From Saccharospirillum salsuginis (GTDB taxonomy: Bacteria; Pseudomonadota; Gammaproteobacteria; Pseudomonadales; Natronospirillaceae), in the NCBI RefSeq assembly GCF_014651855.1, contig NZ_BMXR01000007.1:62001-126000 (forward strand): DNA of 64,000 bases, written 5' to 3'. How positions within the stretch are numbered: position 1 is the stretch's first letter; each line of letters opens with the position of its first letter. The notes under the pieces are model-generated. The model was not told the DNA's origin, did no database searches, and worked only from the letters and a program-made list of their open reading frames with translations. Below are positions 1 through 12,722 of the stretch, piece after piece. Position numbers and translations under genes: made by a program.

Positions 1-477
1 ATTTCCGTCGATGCGCAGTTTTGCGATCTGTTGAAAGCTCTGGCGTATGAATTGCACCAGTCCGGATCGGCCGCGCACATACAGCATCACATTCGTTCGC
101 TGATGCTCTACTCACTGTATGAGCGCGTGGTGGGGCGGCAACCGGAAGCAGCCTCCGGCCATGATCGACTGAATCTGACCCGGCTGGATGAGTACATTCA
201 GGCTCACCTGCATGAAAAAATTCAGGTCGCACAATTGGCGGAACTGTGCCATATGAGCGTGAGTCGATTTCATGCCTGTTTTCGGGAGCGAACCCGCTTG
301 TCCCCGTACCAATACGTCATGAAACGTCGTGTTGAGCGAGCGGCCTGGCTTCTGCAATCGACTTCCCTGCCGGTCAGCGAAGTCGCCGGTAGAACCGGGT
401 TCGTCAGTCGCAGCTCCCTGAATGTGGCCATCAAGCGGGAGTTCGATGTCTCACCGGTTAAGCTGCGCAGGGATTAG
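1..477 (+). CDS. AraC/XylS-family transcriptional regulator, C-terminal part (5' truncated)
   Basis: The reading frame is open from the first base of the window, so the true start lies upstream; what remains is about 158 residues. The last 100 or so residues form a typical AraC DNA-binding domain with two helix-turn-helix units: one around IQVAQLAELCHMSVSRFHACF and one around LPVSEVAGRTGFVSRSSLNVA. Members of this family bind DNA as activators or repressors, usually of nearby genes, and sense a ligand through an N-terminal domain that is missing here. The next gene (AhpD-like, same strand, 122 bp on) has its own promoter signals, so a regulatory link is possible but not shown. The target and ligand cannot be named. 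Confidence 0.85.
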   Translation: MSVDAQFCDLLKALAYELHQSGSAAHIQHHIRSLMLYSLYERVVGRQPEAASGHDRLNLTRLDEYIQAHLHEKIQVAQLAELCHMSVSRFHACFRERTRLSPYQYVMKRRVERAAWLLQSTSLPVSEVAGRTGFVSRSSLNVAIKREFDVSPVKLRRD

Positions 478-531
478 CGGTATCTCTTGAGAGGTATATG
501 TGACGCGGTTTTTAAAGGTTTTTGGCATAAG

Positions 532-545
532 TTGATCCGCGTCAA
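532..545 (+). promoter_or_regulatory. FNR/Anr-like binding site
   Basis: TTGAT-CCGC-GTCAA matches the FNR/Anr consensus TTGAT-N4-ATCAA with one mismatch. Its centre (538.5) lies about 41.5 bp before a predicted start site near 580, given the -10-like TACATT at 568-573. That is the class II activator position. The inference is oxygen-responsive expression of the downstream AhpD-like gene. Confidence 0.55.
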
Positions 546-599
546 CTCCCGGCACTCGCCTACCTTGTACATTAGTAAAAACTAAATAAGGAGGCGATT

Positions 600-944
600 A
601 TGAACGCAATGCTCGACAACCTGAAAGCCCTGACTCCCAGCCTGATTGCTTTACGCAAAGATCGGCCGGACATGTACGATGCCTTTCAATCGGTAGGCAA
701 GACAGTCTACAAAGACGGGGAAATCTCTCATCTGAACAAGGAACTGATGGCGACGGCGATCGCTCTCAGCCAAAAATGCGACCCCTGCATCGCGCATCAT
801 GTGAAGGCCCTGGTGCGCATGGGGGTGACTCGCGGCGCTTTTGAGGAAATGCTGGAAGTCGTGGTGCAGATGGGCGGTGGCCCGGGCTTGATGAAAGCCG
901 GGGAAGCCCTTGGCGTATTCGACGAGCTGACGAAAAAAGACTGA
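600..944 (+). CDS. Carboxymuconolactone decarboxylase/AhpD-like protein
   Basis: A 114-residue single-domain protein of the carboxymuconolactone decarboxylase family. The AhpD-type redox motif is visible: ELMATAIALSQKCDPCIAHH, with a CXXC pair (C-D-P-C) followed by His, preceded by the conserved Glu. Such proteins act as small thiol-dependent peroxidases or reductases; true decarboxylases lack the CXXC pair. The start is well set by AAGGAGG 7 nt upstream. An FNR/Anr-like box lies 55-68 bp upstream of the start codon and a Rho-independent terminator follows at once, so this is a single-gene unit probably switched by oxygen. The substrate is unknown. Confidence 0.85.
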   Translation: MNAMLDNLKALTPSLIALRKDRPDMYDAFQSVGKTVYKDGEISHLNKELMATAIALSQKCDPCIAHHVKALVRMGVTRGAFEEMLEVVVQMGGGPGLMKAGEALGVFDELTKKD

Positions 945-962
945 CGCTGGATTGACTGGATT

Positions 963-990
963 AAAAAAGGCTCCTTTGGGAGCCTTTTTT
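963..990. terminator. Bidirectional Rho-independent terminator
   Basis: GGCTCC/GGAGCC stem with a TTTG loop, preceded by A6 and followed by T6. It serves the AhpD-like gene on the plus strand, and nhaD on the minus strand, whose stop is at 1067. Confidence 0.85.
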
Positions 991-1066
991 GTACATGGAC
1001 GTACTTATACTGCGGGTACAGGGCGGTCCGACGTTGCGGGGTGCGGGAGCCGTGTTTGACTGCCCG

Positions 1067-2422
1067 CTACACCATCATCTGATACGTAAACGCACCGGCC
1101 ACATAGCCCAGCAGCGCCAGTGGGGTGATGTATTTGAGATACCAGAAGAAGTTGATGCGTTCCATCCCCATAGCGGCGACGCCCGCCGCCGAGCCGATGA
1201 TCAGACAACTGCCGCCGGTACCGGCCGAATACGCCAGGAATTCCCAGGTCGGGTGATCGGTCGGGTATACGCTGAGGTCGTACATGCCCATGGTGGCGGC
1301 AACCAGGGGAACGTTGTCGATGACGGCGGACATCAGGCCGATCAGGAACACAATCACGTTGATGTTGCCGATCGTCTCGTCGAGCCAGACCGCGAGATGA
1401 TGCAACAGGCCGGTCGCCTCCAGCGACGAGACGGCCAGCAGAATGCCGAGGAAGAACAGGACGCTCGGTGTATCGATGCGCTTCAGGATACGGGTGATGT
1501 GGAGCTCGGTGTCGTCGTCGTAATCCGCGCGGTGATGAATGATTTCACTGACCACCCAGAGTACGGACAGACTGAGCAGCATGCCCATGAACGGGGGCAA
1601 GTGGGTGAGTGTTTTGAAAATCGGTACGAACAGCAGGCCGCCGACGCCGACACCGAAAATGATGTTGCGATGGCGTTTGGTGACGATGTCGACTTCGTGC
1701 TGGTGCACGCGCTGTGGCGGCTTCACGTTCTGACCGCGTTGCGACCAGCTTAACCAGAGCATGGGCACGATCGCGCAGACCAGTGACGGGATGATCAGCG
1801 TCTTGATGATGGCCAGTGTGGTGATCTGGCCGCCGATCCAGAGCATGGTGGTGGTGACGTCGCCAATCGGCGACCAGGCTCCGCCGGCATTTGCCGCGAC
1901 CACGATGATCCCGGCGAAAAACAAACGTTCCTGTCGGCTGGCGATCAGTTTGCGGATCAGGGAAATCATCACGATGGTCGTGGTCAGGTTGTCCAGAGCA
2001 GCGGACATGAAGAAGGCCAGGCCGGTAACCATCCACAGCAGCGCGACCTTGCGAGTCGCTGTTATCCGGTCGGTGATGATGGCGAAACCGCCGTAGGCGT
2101 CGACAAATTCGACGATGGTCATGGCGCCGAGCAGGAAAAACAGGATGGAGGAGATTTCACCGAGAAAGGTGAGCAACTGGTGTTCGCCGACCCAGGTATG
2201 AACCAGCTCGGCACTGTTCATATGGGCGTTTTCTTCCAGGAACCAGTTCGGCAGGCTGTCGATGGCGACCAGATCACCGGCGAAGAGGATGTAGACCGAC
2301 CAGCAGAGCACCGCGCTCATGATGGCCGGGGCCGTTTTGTCGATCTTCAGGCCGTGTTCGGCGATGATCGCCAGGTAGCCCAGGGTAAAAAAGGCAATGA
2401 TCAGAAAAAGCGCAAGGGACAT
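1067..2422 (-). CDS. nhaD: NhaD-type Na+/H+ antiporter
   Basis: A 451-residue inner-membrane protein with about a dozen hydrophobic segments, belonging to the ion transporter/ArsB-NhaD superfamily. It exchanges internal Na+ (or Li+) for external H+, giving salt and alkali tolerance in marine and halophilic bacteria. Supporting features are the N-terminal segment LALFLIIAFFTLGYLAIIAEHG, the polar intramembrane stretch GAMTIVEFVDAYGGFAIITDRI, the run SAALDNLTTTIVMISLIRKL, and a second ISAVIDNVPLVAATMGM-like segment, both with conserved Asp-Asn pairs. The length is close to the family norm. It stands alone between terminators and has no adjacent regulator. Confidence 0.9.
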   Translation of the reverse strand: MSLALFLIIAFFTLGYLAIIAEHGLKIDKTAPAIMSAVLCWSVYILFAGDLVAIDSLPNWFLEENAHMNSAELVHTWVGEHQLLTFLGEISSILFFLLGAMTIVEFVDAYGGFAIITDRITATRKVALLWMVTGLAFFMSAALDNLTTTIVMISLIRKLIASRQERLFFAGIIVVAANAGGAWSPIGDVTTTMLWIGGQITTLAIIKTLIIPSLVCAIVPMLWLSWSQRGQNVKPPQRVHQHEVDIVTKRHRNIIFGVGVGGLLFVPIFKTLTHLPPFMGMLLSLSVLWVVSEIIHHRADYDDDTELHITRILKRIDTPSVLFFLGILLAVSSLEATGLLHHLAVWLDETIGNINVIVFLIGLMSAVIDNVPLVAATMGMYDLSVYPTDHPTWEFLAYSAGTGGSCLIIGSAAGVAAMGMERINFFWYLKYITPLALLGYVAGAFTYQMMV

Positions 2423-2494
2423 TTGCAGCTCCTGTTAAATGTGTTTCAGGCACGGTCGGAAAATCCGAACGGACGCCCGCGAGAAAAAGGGAGG

Positions 2495-2833
2495 TCACAC
2501 TATAACAGGGTAGGGCGGGGCTTGCGGCCAGTAACTCCAGTGATGACTGACGGAGATCAACTCAGCGCAGGGCGCACTGTTGAGCCCTGTGTTTCGCATT
2601 GGGGCCGCTAAAGTCGGCCGGGTGTTGTCAATACCCAGGAAGGGAGGGTCGGAGCTGGTCGGGTCGTTGCCCGACAGGGCGGCGAAGCCGTCCCGAACCG
2701 GCTCATCCGGGGCCGCCTCCGAATCGATGCACCGCTGAGTCTCCGTCGTTTGCGCCCAGGCCGGCACACTGGCCAATACCGTCAAGGCGAACAGCAGTGA
2801 ATGCAACGAATGAAAGGCAGACATGGGTGGCAT
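2495..2833 (-). CDS. Small hypothetical secreted protein
   Basis: 112 residues that begin with a credible Sec signal peptide (hydrophobic run SLLFALTVLASVPAWA, likely cut after AWA). The mature part of about 80 residues has two Cys and no recognised domain. Start codons are possible at 2833 or 2824; neither has a strong Shine-Dalgarno. The stop lies 72 bp upstream of the nhaD start on the same strand, so the two may be cotranscribed. The overlapping plus-strand frame lacks coding character. Without homologues in hand this is a tentative gene. Confidence 0.4.
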   Translation of the reverse strand: MPPMSAFHSLHSLLFALTVLASVPAWAQTTETQRCIDSEAAPDEPVRDGFAALSGNDPTSSDPPFLGIDNTRPTLAAPMRNTGLNSAPCAELISVSHHWSYWPQAPPYPVIV

Positions 2834-2995
2834 CTATCCGGTCGGAGACCGGCGTATTATTCAGAAAGTCGGTTCAATTGCAAAAACAACCCGGTTTACC
2901 GGGTCGGACGGAACGCCTCTTCCTACTTTATGACACTGTACGAGCCCCCGATGGCTCGGTAAGCTAGCCGCTCATTTTTGTGGAGTCCGTCACGG

Positions 2996-3586
2996 GTGTT
3001 GACCAAAACCGTCTTTCTATCGGCCCTGGCCAGTGCCTTGCTCATCCTCATGCCCTGGGTGTTGGGCGCACAGGTGAGTGGCTATGATGCGACCCGCTTC
3101 ATCAGCGAACTGGGGGCGTTGGATATGCCCAATCGGTCCATGGCCAACGGCGCCTTCTTCCTGATCGGTGCTTTTTGGATGGGCACGACCGAGGCCGTCC
3201 GTAAAGGACTCGAGCCGGCGCCGATGGACCCCTGGATACGATTCGGCGTCATCGCCTTTGCCGCCAGCTACATTGGCAGTGTGATCTTCCCCTGCGATTA
3301 CCAGTGCCCTGTGGGCGGTTCCTTCAACCAGACCGTACACAACACCCTGATCTGGGTCCTGTACGCCGGTGCCTTTGTCGCCGCGGTGCGCATGCCGCTG
3401 CCGGGGCGAGTCGGTCTCGGCCGCACCCTTAAAGTACTGACCGTGGTGTGTTTCATGTCCATGCAACTGGCGGCCTGGGAGCGGGACTGGTGGCCGGGTA
3501 TCTGGCAACGCGCCTATGAAGCCTGTTTCGTCGTGCTCTGGTGGCTCTGGCTGAACAACCTGTACTCGCGGAAGGAGGCCGAATGA
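2996..3586 (+). CDS. DUF998-type membrane protein
   Basis: About 196 residues with roughly six hydrophobic segments, of the DUF998 kind: an SGYDATRFISELGA segment after the first membrane helix and a CDYQCPVGGSFNQTVHN loop that is common in the family. The function is unknown for the family. The frame opens at TTG 2978, but GTG 2996 (just before TTG 2999) is the likelier start because TGGAG lies about 10 nt upstream. The stop codon overlaps the ATG of the next gene (ATGA), so the two are translationally coupled and may act together in the inner membrane. Confidence 0.7.
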   Translation: MLTKTVFLSALASALLILMPWVLGAQVSGYDATRFISELGALDMPNRSMANGAFFLIGAFWMGTTEAVRKGLEPAPMDPWIRFGVIAFAASYIGSVIFPCDYQCPVGGSFNQTVHNTLIWVLYAGAFVAAVRMPLPGRVGLGRTLKVLTVVCFMSMQLAAWERDWWPGIWQRAYEACFVVLWWLWLNNLYSRKEAE

Positions 3587-4464
3587 TCGAACGCATAGCC
3601 GGCATTGTCGTCCCCATCTTCCTGGTGGTGGTGGTCGGTTACCTGTACGGGCGCAAGCATGCCCCCGACATGGAAGCGGCCAACCGCATCAATATGGACG
3701 TCTTCACCCCCTTTCTCATTCTAAGCGTCTTCGCGTCCAGACCGCTCAACCTGGGCGACTATGCGCCGCTGGCACTGGCGGGAATTCTGGTCACCCTGGT
3801 CCCCGGCATCGGTGCCTGGCTGCTTGCCCGGGCCATGGGCGTGCAATGGAAAACCTTCGTACCGCCGATGATGTTCCGCAACAGCGGCAACATGGGCCTG
3901 CCGCTGTTCCTCTTCACCTTTGGCGAGCAGTACATGCCCGCCGCCGTCATCCTGTTCATCGTCGAAAATACACTGCATTTCACGGTCGGCATGTGGATGC
4001 TCAACCCGGGAACCCGGCTGTTGCAGGTGCTGCGCAACCCGATGATTCTCGCCGCCATCGGCGGCCTGGTGATCGCCGGGTCCGGCATCAGCCTGCCCGA
4101 CTGGCTGGTCCGCTCCCTTGAACTGCTGGGCGACATCGCGGTACCGCTCATGCTGTTCGCTCTCGGCGTCCGTCTCGTCAACCTCGACCTCGCCGGCTGG
4201 CGCATCGGGCTCGTCAGCGCCGTCGCCGCGCCGATTCTGGGTGTGATCATCGCCTGGCCTTTGGCCGTCGGCTTCGGTCTCTCGCCCGTCCAGCAGGGCA
4301 TGCTCATCCTGTTCGGCGCCTTGCCGCCGGCGGTACTCAACTACCTGGTCGCCGAACGGTACAACCAGCAGCCCGAACAGGTGGCCGCCATGGTGCTGTT
4401 TTCCAATGCGGCCAGCCTGGTGGTGATGCCACTGGTGCTAGCCTGGGTACTTGGGGGCTTGTAG
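3583..4464 (+). CDS. AEC-family (auxin efflux carrier-like) transporter
   Basis: 293 residues, ten or so hydrophobic segments arranged as two similar halves, as in the AEC family of bacterial carriers for dicarboxylates and similar organic acids. Characteristic stretches are GYLYGRKHAPDMEAANRINM near the N terminus, PPMMFRNSGNMGLPLFLF in the middle and GALPPAVLNYLVAERY near the end. The start ATG overlaps the stop of the upstream DUF998 gene, and GGAGG lies just upstream. The frame runs further upstream, but that extension would overlap the preceding gene by 45 nt and lacks a ribosome site. The substrate cannot be read from sequence. Confidence 0.8.
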   Translation: MIERIAGIVVPIFLVVVVGYLYGRKHAPDMEAANRINMDVFTPFLILSVFASRPLNLGDYAPLALAGILVTLVPGIGAWLLARAMGVQWKTFVPPMMFRNSGNMGLPLFLFTFGEQYMPAAVILFIVENTLHFTVGMWMLNPGTRLLQVLRNPMILAAIGGLVIAGSGISLPDWLVRSLELLGDIAVPLMLFALGVRLVNLDLAGWRIGLVSAVAAPILGVIIAWPLAVGFGLSPVQQGMLILFGALPPAVLNYLVAERYNQQPEQVAAMVLFSNAASLVVMPLVLAWVLGGL

Positions 4465-4541
4465 GGCGGCGGCGCGGATTCCGCCACACCGCCTCCGAGT
4501 CACCATCAAACGCTGTAACCGTGCAAAATTTGTACTATTGA

Positions 4542-4548
4542 CTATATT
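4542..4548 (+). promoter_or_regulatory. Possible RpoS-type extended -10 for cfa
   Basis: C-TATATT with a C at -13 resembles the sigma-S -10 (CTATACT), and there is no good -35 at the right distance. cfa genes are classic stationary-phase genes. The predicted leader is about 115 nt and holds a 5-4-5 hairpin (CCCGA/TCGGG, 4570-4583). This is a weak call from sequence alone. Confidence 0.3.
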
Positions 4549-4668
4549 GAGGGAATTAATTCGAACACACCCGAACACTCGGGTTAGTGTGCATGTATGG
4601 ATGCCTGAGGGCCTTCAATAGCAGTAGAGCGCATTCAGGCACTTTATTGCGGATTACAGGAGGTTGGG

Positions 4669-5889
4669 ATGGCCAGTTATACCGAGATCAAGACGGACAG
4701 CCAACGCAGTCTGGCGCACTCAAACCGGGACGCCTGGCAACAACGCTCCCGACGCAAGATCAGCCCCAACACCAATCCCCCCGATTTTTTCGTCAAACTC
4801 CTCGAGCCCGCCGATATTCGCCTCAACGGCGACCGTCCCTGGGATATTCGCGTTCACAACCCCAAACTGTACAAGCGGGTTTTGCGCCACGGCTCGATCG
4901 GTTTCGGCGAAGCCTATATGGAGGGCTGGTGGGACTGCGACCGGCTCGATGAGATGTTCACCCGGTTGCTCGGCGCCGGTATCAGCCAGAATGTCAGTGG
5001 TGTGATGCGGCTGAAAATGGCGTTGGGCGCTCTCAATTACCGGTTGTTCAACTTTCAGAGCATCAAGCGCGCCTTCCACGTCGGAGAACACCATTACGAC
5101 ATCGGCAACGACCTCTATCGTCGAATGCTCGACCCCCTGATGAACTACAGCTGCGGTTACTGGGCCGAGGCGGATAGCCTCGACGATGCGCAGATCGCCA
5201 AGCTGGATCTGGCCTGCCGCAAGCTGAAACTGGAGCCGGGCATGAAACTGCTCGACATCGGCTGCGGCTGGGGGGCCATGGCCCTGCATGCGGCCCGGCA
5301 TTACGGCGTCGAGGTGACCGGGGTTACGGTCTCCCGGGAGCAGAAGAAGTGGGCCGACGAATTGACCAAAGACCTGCCGGTCGATATCGAATTGATGGAT
5401 TACCGGTCATTGACCGGGCAGTACGACCGCATCGTGTCGATCGGGATGTTCGAGCATGTCGGCGTCAAGAATTACCGGACCTATTTCCGCAAAGCGGCCG
5501 ATTTGCTGACCGACGACGGCCTTTTTCTGCTGCATACCATCGGCGATGAGCGTCGCAGCCACGCGCCGGAGCCTTTCATCCACAAATACATCTTCCCGAA
5601 CGGCAAGATTCCCTCACGCCGGGAAATCAACGACACCAGCTTTGGTTTGTTGAGATTGGAAGACTGGCACAATTTCGGACCGGACTATGACCGCACCCTG
5701 ATGGCCTGGGCCAACAATGCCCAGGCGGCGTGGCCCGAACTCGGTGACCGCTACGATACCCGGTTCCGGCGGATGTGGATGTACTACCTCCACAGTTGCG
5801 CCGGGTTCTTCCGCTCACGCAAGGGGCAGTTGTGGCAGTTGGTGTTCAGCAAGCCGGACAACCGGAACGAGTACCGCAGCCTGCGCTGA
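4669..5889 (+). CDS. cfa: Cyclopropane-fatty-acyl-phospholipid synthase
   Basis: 406 residues. The enzyme transfers a methylene group from S-adenosylmethionine across the cis double bond of membrane lipid acyl chains, stabilising membranes under acid, salt or stationary-phase stress. The SAM motif I is LLDIGCGWG at about residues 194-202. The conserved HHYDIGNDLY (141-150) and SCGYW (161-165) that shape the active site are present, as is the HKYIFPNGKIPS stretch further on. The N-terminal 120 residues match the lipid-binding part, and the length is close to the Escherichia coli enzyme. The start is set by AGGAGG 4 nt before the ATG. A hairpin follows the stop. Confidence 0.93.
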   Translation: MASYTEIKTDSQRSLAHSNRDAWQQRSRRKISPNTNPPDFFVKLLEPADIRLNGDRPWDIRVHNPKLYKRVLRHGSIGFGEAYMEGWWDCDRLDEMFTRLLGAGISQNVSGVMRLKMALGALNYRLFNFQSIKRAFHVGEHHYDIGNDLYRRMLDPLMNYSCGYWAEADSLDDAQIAKLDLACRKLKLEPGMKLLDIGCGWGAMALHAARHYGVEVTGVTVSREQKKWADELTKDLPVDIELMDYRSLTGQYDRIVSIGMFEHVGVKNYRTYFRKAADLLTDDGLFLLHTIGDERRSHAPEPFIHKYIFPNGKIPSRREINDTSFGLLRLEDWHNFGPDYDRTLMAWANNAQAAWPELGDRYDTRFRRMWMYYLHSCAGFFRSRKGQLWQLVFSKPDNRNEYRSLR

Positions 5890-5921
5890 ACGCCATCAAA
5901 GACTCTGAACCGGAACGTCGA

Positions 5922-5950
5922 ACGGCCGCCTTGAGCGGCCGTATTTGTGT
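5922..5950 (+). terminator. Terminator-like hairpin after cfa
   Basis: Perfect 8-bp stem ACGGCCGC/GCGGCCGT with a CTTGA loop, followed by a short T-rich tail (ATTTGTGT). It lies 32 bp after the cfa stop. Confidence 0.6.
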
Positions 5951-8557
<2,607 letters not shown>

Positions 8558-8590
8558 TGTGATGCTCTGATGTGACAGAGGCAAACTGAC

Positions 8591-8613
8591 AGGGGGCTTC
8601 GGCCCCCTTTTTT
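8591..8613 (+). terminator. Rho-independent terminator of the protease gene
   Basis: AGGGGGC/GCCCCCT stem with a TTCG tetraloop and a following T run, 33 bp after the stop codon. Confidence 0.85.
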
Positions 8614-8618
8614 AATGG

Positions 8619-8700
8619 ACCCCCTCCCTGACCCTCCCCCAAGGGGAGAGGGAATAAAAATCAGTCCCCTCCCCCTCTGGGGGAGGGTTAGGGAGGGGGA
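8619..8700. repeat. CCCTCCCT/AGGGAGGG palindromic intergenic repeat
   Basis: Two long arms, CCCCCTCCCTGACCCTCCCC and its near-complement ending GGGTTAGGGAGGGGG, flank an A-rich centre. It is a strong cruciform or hairpin in either strand. It sits between the convergent protease and ppsR genes. Confidence 0.6.
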
Positions 8701-8707
8701 GAATCTT

Positions 8708-9538
8708 TCACGCACTCCGAATCCGGTCCCGCAATCCTTTCTCGACAATAATCCGCGTCGAAATCTCCTCGATCGATAGTCGCGTCGTGTCGATGTACGG
8801 AATCCCGAACCGTTTGAACATGGCCTCGGCCATCCGCACCTCGTCCTCGCACTGGCGCAGCGACGCGTAATCGCTGTTCGATTTGCGGCCGTCGCGAATC
8901 TGGTTCAGTCGCTTGGGGTCAATGGTCAGGCCGAAGAGCTTGCTACGATAGGTCTCCAATATCTTGGGCAGGCGAGGGTGTTCGAAATCCTCGTCGGTCA
9001 GCGGGTAGTTGGCGGCGTAGACATTGGCCTGCAACGCCAGAAAGATACTGGTCGGGGTTTTGCCGCTGCGGGACACACCGACCAGAATGATGTCGGCCTG
9101 ATCGTAGTGATGGATATGGCGACCGTCGTCGTTGTCCAGCGCGAACTGCATGGCGTCGATCCGGCGCTGGTAGGGGCCCTGGTCGGCGGAGACCTCGGGG
9201 CGACCGATCCGGATATTGGACGGCTGGCCCAGCAGATGTTCGAGCGGCGACAGAAAGGTGGTGATAATGTCCACCAGGTGGGCATCGCAATCATGAATGA
9301 TGGCGCGAACCTTGGGGTCGATGATGGTCTCGACCACGATGGGCGTCAGGCCGCTTTCGCGACCGGCCTTGGCGATGCGGTCGACGGCGTTGCGGGCCTT
9401 TTGTTCGGTATCGACGAAGGACAGGATGGTTTCGTCGAAACTCAGGCCATCGAAGTGGGACAACAGGCTGTGGCCGACGGTCTCGGCCGTGATGCCCGTG
9501 CTGTCGGAAATGAAGTACACCGGTCTGGGATTTGCCAT
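8708..9538 (-). CDS. ppsR: PEP synthase regulatory protein (bifunctional kinase/pyrophosphorylase)
   Basis: 276 residues of the DUF299 family. It inactivates phosphoenolpyruvate synthase by ADP-dependent phosphorylation of a Thr next to the catalytic His and reactivates it by phosphate-dependent removal. The P-loop-like GVSRSGKTPTS lies at about 154-164 and the N-terminal VYFISDSTGITAETVG is diagnostic. The start at 9538 has AGGAG nearby; the frame extends 15 codons further without a ribosome site. It is divergent from ppsA, its substrate, 227 bp away, which is the usual arrangement and makes the role nearly certain. Confidence 0.93.
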   Translation of the reverse strand: MANPRPVYFISDSTGITAETVGHSLLSHFDGLSFDETILSFVDTEQKARNAVDRIAKAGRESGLTPIVVETIIDPKVRAIIHDCDAHLVDIITTFLSPLEHLLGQPSNIRIGRPEVSADQGPYQRRIDAMQFALDNDDGRHIHHYDQADIILVGVSRSGKTPTSIFLALQANVYAANYPLTDEDFEHPRLPKILETYRSKLFGLTIDPKRLNQIRDGRKSNSDYASLRQCEDEVRMAEAMFKRFGIPYIDTTRLSIEEISTRIIVEKGLRDRIRSA

Positions 9539-9667
9539 GGGAACTCCTGCTTGAATCGAATAACGCGCTGGCAGCCGACTCATCCTAAGTCCGACAGGCT
9601 GCTAGGCTACAGAGTATAGGGTCACATAATTTGATCCCGCGCAAACATTGAAGGGGAAAATGTCGAT

Positions 9668-9701
9668 CATTCATTGGATGAATGCACAATCGGCGTAATA
9701 T
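9668..9701 (+). promoter_or_regulatory. ppsA promoter with an operator-like palindrome over the -35
   Basis: TTGGAT (9674-9679), 16 bp, then TAATAT (9696-9701). A perfect 7-3-7 inverted repeat CATTCAT-TGG-ATGAATG (9668-9684) covers the -35, as a repressor site would. The factor is unknown; ppsA is under Cra control in enterobacteria, but this is not the Cra consensus. Confidence 0.4.
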
Positions 9702-9765
9702 GAGGTTTAATACAACCGCCTATCAACAACACTCACCACGGCCAAGAAAAATACTGGAGACAGCC

Positions 9766-12138
<2,373 letters not shown>

Positions 12139-12150
12139 TATCGACCCGTG

Positions 12151-12711
12151 TCACCGGGGCAGGCGGTGCGCCACGCCCCGGTGGCAATCGATGCAGGTCA
12201 TCCCCTTTTCCTGCCAGAAGGTCGGGTTATGGCTGTTTTGAGCCCGAACCGATTGCAGTGCCGGCTCCCAACGTGTCGGATCGTGACAGGTACGACACGC
12301 CCGGGAGTCGTTCGACGCCATGTCGCGCCAGATGGCTTCGGCCATCTCTCCCCGGTGTGACTCGAAATTCTCCAGATTGATGGTCCCGACCAGCTGATGA
12401 TACACATCGGCCGTGGCCTTCGCCTTGGTGATCAGCTTCGGCACGAACTCGTGGGGGATATGGCAATCGGCGCAGGTCGCGGCGACGCCATGCTCGTTGG
12501 AAAAATGGGCCGAGGCCTGATATTCCTCAACCACGGTATCCGTGCCGATGTGGCAGCCGTAGCAGAACTCATTGGTGCTGGTGGCGTGCATCACGCCGTT
12601 GAAACCGGCCCAGGCCACCATCCCCATCAGCAGCGCCAACCAGCCACCCAGGGGGATCAGCAACCACCGCCATCGGGGTGGCCAGCGCCACAGCGACTTC
12701 CAGAAACCCAT
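12151..12711 (-). CDS. NapC/NirT-family tetraheme cytochrome c
   Basis: 186 residues: one N-terminal membrane anchor (about residues 15-38) followed by four CXXCH haem sites (CYGCH 50-54, CADCH 80-84, CRTCH 139-143, CIDCH 173-177). Family members sit in the inner membrane, oxidise quinol and pass electrons to a periplasmic partner reductase. ATG 12711 follows AGGAG; the TTG a few codons upstream is unlikely. It starts 11 bp after the stop of the hexaheme cytochrome on the same strand, so that protein is the likely partner. The gene is convergent with ppsA. Confidence 0.9.
   Translation of the reverse strand: MGFWKSLWRWPPRWRWLLIPLGGWLALLMGMVAWAGFNGVMHATSTNEFCYGCHIGTDTVVEEYQASAHFSNEHGVAATCADCHIPHEFVPKLITKAKATADVYHQLVGTINLENFESHRGEMAEAIWRDMASNDSRACRTCHDPTRWEPALQSVRAQNSHNPTFWQEKGMTCIDCHRGVAHRLPR
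12152..12183. terminator. Inverted repeat at the ppsA/cytochrome convergence
   Basis: Perfect 9-bp arms CACCGGGGC/GCCCCGGTG with a 14-nt loop, 13 bp after the ppsA stop and inside the 3' end of the cytochrome gene. No T-tract, so termination is uncertain. Confidence 0.3.
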
Positions 12712-12722
12712 AAACCGACTCC

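Noticed and set aside
989..1753. 254-codon plus-strand frame
   Set aside because: Opposite to nhaD, unnatural composition (His, Asp, Gln rich), starts inside a terminator tail.
4617..4668. CsrA site at the cfa ribosome-binding site (ACAGGAGG)
   Set aside because: An ordinary strong Shine-Dalgarno also gives this match, and no hairpin presents it; not enough to claim.
9631..9644. TTGAT-CCCG-CGCAA as FNR site before ppsA
   Set aside because: Two mismatches in one half-site and no fit to the predicted promoter.
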